From: Halorhabdus utahensis DSM 12940
GTDB taxonomy: Archaea; Halobacteriota; Halobacteria; Halobacteriales; Haloarculaceae
NCBI RefSeq assembly: GCF_000023945.1
Contig: NC_013158.1
Location: 1,612,001-1,676,000, forward strand
Length of the DNA: 64,000 nucleotides
Reading direction: 5' to 3'
A program made the position numbers and the translations under genes. How positions within the stretch are numbered: the stretch's first letter is position 1; every line of letters starts with the position of its first letter. Of the stretch, positions 62,935 to 64,000 are shown in pieces. A model generated the notes under the pieces. The model saw nothing but the letters and a program-made list of their open reading frames with translations. It had not been told where the DNA came from and made no database searches.

Positions 62935-64000
62935 CCCGGACGCGTACCGACGCCAGTGGTCGCGACCGAACGGTGGACCTGCGGCCCGCCCTCGGTATCC
63001 TGGCGCTGATCGCCACCCTCGGCGGGTCCGGTCGCCAGGCTGGCGTCCGTCGCATGGGCCTGCTCGACGGTCTCGGCGACATCATCGTCGGCGCGCTCCA
63101 AGAACTCCTGCGAATCCTGTTCAGCCCGATCGAGGCCGCGATCCAGAGCCACGGCGACGCGCTGCTGGAGGTCGTGGTGCAGACGCCCCATCCCGACGCG
63201 GTGTTCGCTGCCCCGACGAACGGTCCGTGGCCGGCGGTCCATGGCTACTACTGGGAGACCATCGTGCCGCTCTCGCTGTCGCTGTGGGGCCTCGCGATCG
63301 GCGTGGTGATCCTGCTGGAATCGACGAGCCACCTGTTCAGCAACTACCACCGCTCGAAGCTCAAGAAGCGGGCCTTCTCGGGACTGATCGGCATTCTCTC
63401 GTGGTGGTGGCTCGCCGCGTTTTCCCTGCGGTTCATGGACGCACTGGCGAAGTTCCTGCTGCCCTCGCTGGAGGAGATCGCGCTGTTCGAGACCATGTCC
63501 TTCGCGGCCATCGGTGTGATCGGCCTGGTCATCTCGCTGACGGTCGATCTCGCCCTCTTCGTCATCATCGGGCTGATCTACCTGATTCGCCAGTTGGTGC
63601 TGTACCTGTTCGTCCTGCTGATGCCGATCCTGATCGTGCTCTGGATCCCCGGCGTCGGGCCGTTCACGCTGGTCTCGCGGTTCATGAAGAAACTCGCCGG
63701 GTTCTACGTGCCGTTCCTGTTCATGTCGGTCCCGGTCGCGCTGCTCTTTCGCGTCGGGGGCCTGCTCGGCCAGAGCGCGGGTCTCTCGGCCGGCGGGATC
63801 GGCACCTGGCTGACCGCACTGGTCGTCCCGTTTGCGGCGGTGCTCTCGCCGTTCGTGCTGTTCTGGCAGGCCGGCGCGATCATGTTCATGGCCGATCGGG
63901 CGGCCCGCCACGTCTCGGCACAGCGGGCCCGTCGGCGGACGACGACCGGCAAGGAGCAGGTCCAGCGCGCGGGCCACGCCGGCCGTAACTTCGCCCGTGG
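62931..64000 (+). CDS. VirB6/TrbL-like polytopic membrane protein (3' end outside window)
   Basis: At least 356 residues from GTG 62931. It has many hydrophobic helices (TIVPLSLSLWGLAIGVVIL, FAAIGVIGLVISLTVDLALF, LVLYLFVLLMPILIVLWIP, FYVPFLFMSVPVALLF, LTALVVPFAAVLSPFVLFW) and ends in the window with a basic region (RAARHVSAQRARRRTTTGKE). Polytopic layout, position after a small pilin-like gene, and the P-x-L-F-F-P-type helices fit VirB6/TrbL inner-membrane channel proteins (inference). A VirB4-like ATPase would be expected just beyond the edge. Confidence 0.7.
   Translation, partial: MTRTRTDASGRDRTVDLRPALGILALIATLGGSGRQAGVRRMGLLDGLGDIIVGALQELLRILFSPIEAAIQSHGDALLEVVVQTPHPDAVFAAPTNGPWPAVHGYYWETIVPLSLSLWGLAIGVVILLESTSHLFSNYHRSKLKKRAFSGLIGILSWWWLAAFSLRFMDALAKFLLPSLEEIALFETMSFAAIGVIGLVISLTVDLALFVIIGLIYLIRQLVLYLFVLLMPILIVLWIPGVGPFTLVSRFMKKLAGFYVPFLFMSVPVALLFRVGGLLGQSAGLSAGGIGTWLTALVVPFAAVLSPFVLFWQAGAIMFMADRAARHVSAQRARRRTTTGKEQVQRAGHAGRNFAR

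Noticed and set aside
62772-63977. 401-codon minus-strand frame and a 253-codon plus-strand alternative frame at the right edge
   Set aside because: The GTG 62931 frame encodes coherent transmembrane helices and overlaps the previous stop as GTGA; the others do not.

Overview
The window is chromosomal DNA from an extremely halophilic archaeon (class Halobacteria). Proteins are strongly acidic, codons are GC-rich, most genes have a TATA-like box about 26-28 nt upstream of the start codon (leaderless transcription), and typical haloarchaeal genes are present: PCNA, the large primase subunit, MC1, bacterial-type LeuRS, and a 16S-tRNA-Ala(TGC)-23S-5S operon followed by tRNA-Cys. The genus cannot be fixed from what I can see. 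I did no database search; family names come from recognised motifs.

Layout. 1-4.7 kb: the tail of an unknown gene, an RHH regulator, a probably 5'-truncated DUF5814-like domain, a type IV pilin, a structured gene-free stretch, tRNA-His, an HNH nuclease beside it, and a GerW/YtfJ-like protein. 4.7-16.6 kb: leuS, an ornithine-cyclodeaminase-like enzyme, a 956-residue membrane protein with 13 YegP/DUF1508 modules, a TRAM-domain protein, and a two-gene secreted operon (PPC/PKD/dockerin-like protein plus PQQ propeller) with near-identical internal repeats. 16.8-24.7 kb: two alpha/beta hydrolases, a histidine kinase, then DNA replication and recombination genes (pcn, priL, hjc) with small membrane proteins and a SWIM protein. 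24.7-37.7 kb: an ABC exporter with a Tat lipoprotein, further Tat-exported proteins, a tandem Usp, a Hel308/Ski2-like helicase, a GT87-like mannosyltransferase, a HAD phosphatase, a LURP-one protein and a secreted nuclease. 37.7-51.3 kb: an HTH-PIN pair flanked by a duplicated promoter, a NucS-N/zinc-ribbon protein, endA, trpS, a rhomboid protease, a MATE transporter and pheST. 51.3-64 kb: pyrD, an AbrB-like protein, MC1, the rRNA operon with processing stems and terminator, tRNA-Cys, a toxin-antitoxin pair, and the start of a type IV secretion/conjugation-like operon that runs off the right edge.

Most notable: (i) trpS and pheST, unlike the nearly leaderless leuS, have structured 5' leaders with short ORFs that end exactly on the synthetase start codon (ATGA and TGATG). 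The trpS leader also has a leaderless 26-codon ORF with one Trp codon in the loop of an 11-bp hairpin. This is a good candidate for an undescribed archaeal leader-peptide control system. (ii) Three short duplications, of the pheT 3' end, the MATE 3' end and a promoter/start region, each flank a small inserted segment. (iii) The right-edge operon has a VirB2-like and a VirB6/TrbL-like membrane protein next to an RHH-UPF0175/PIN module.
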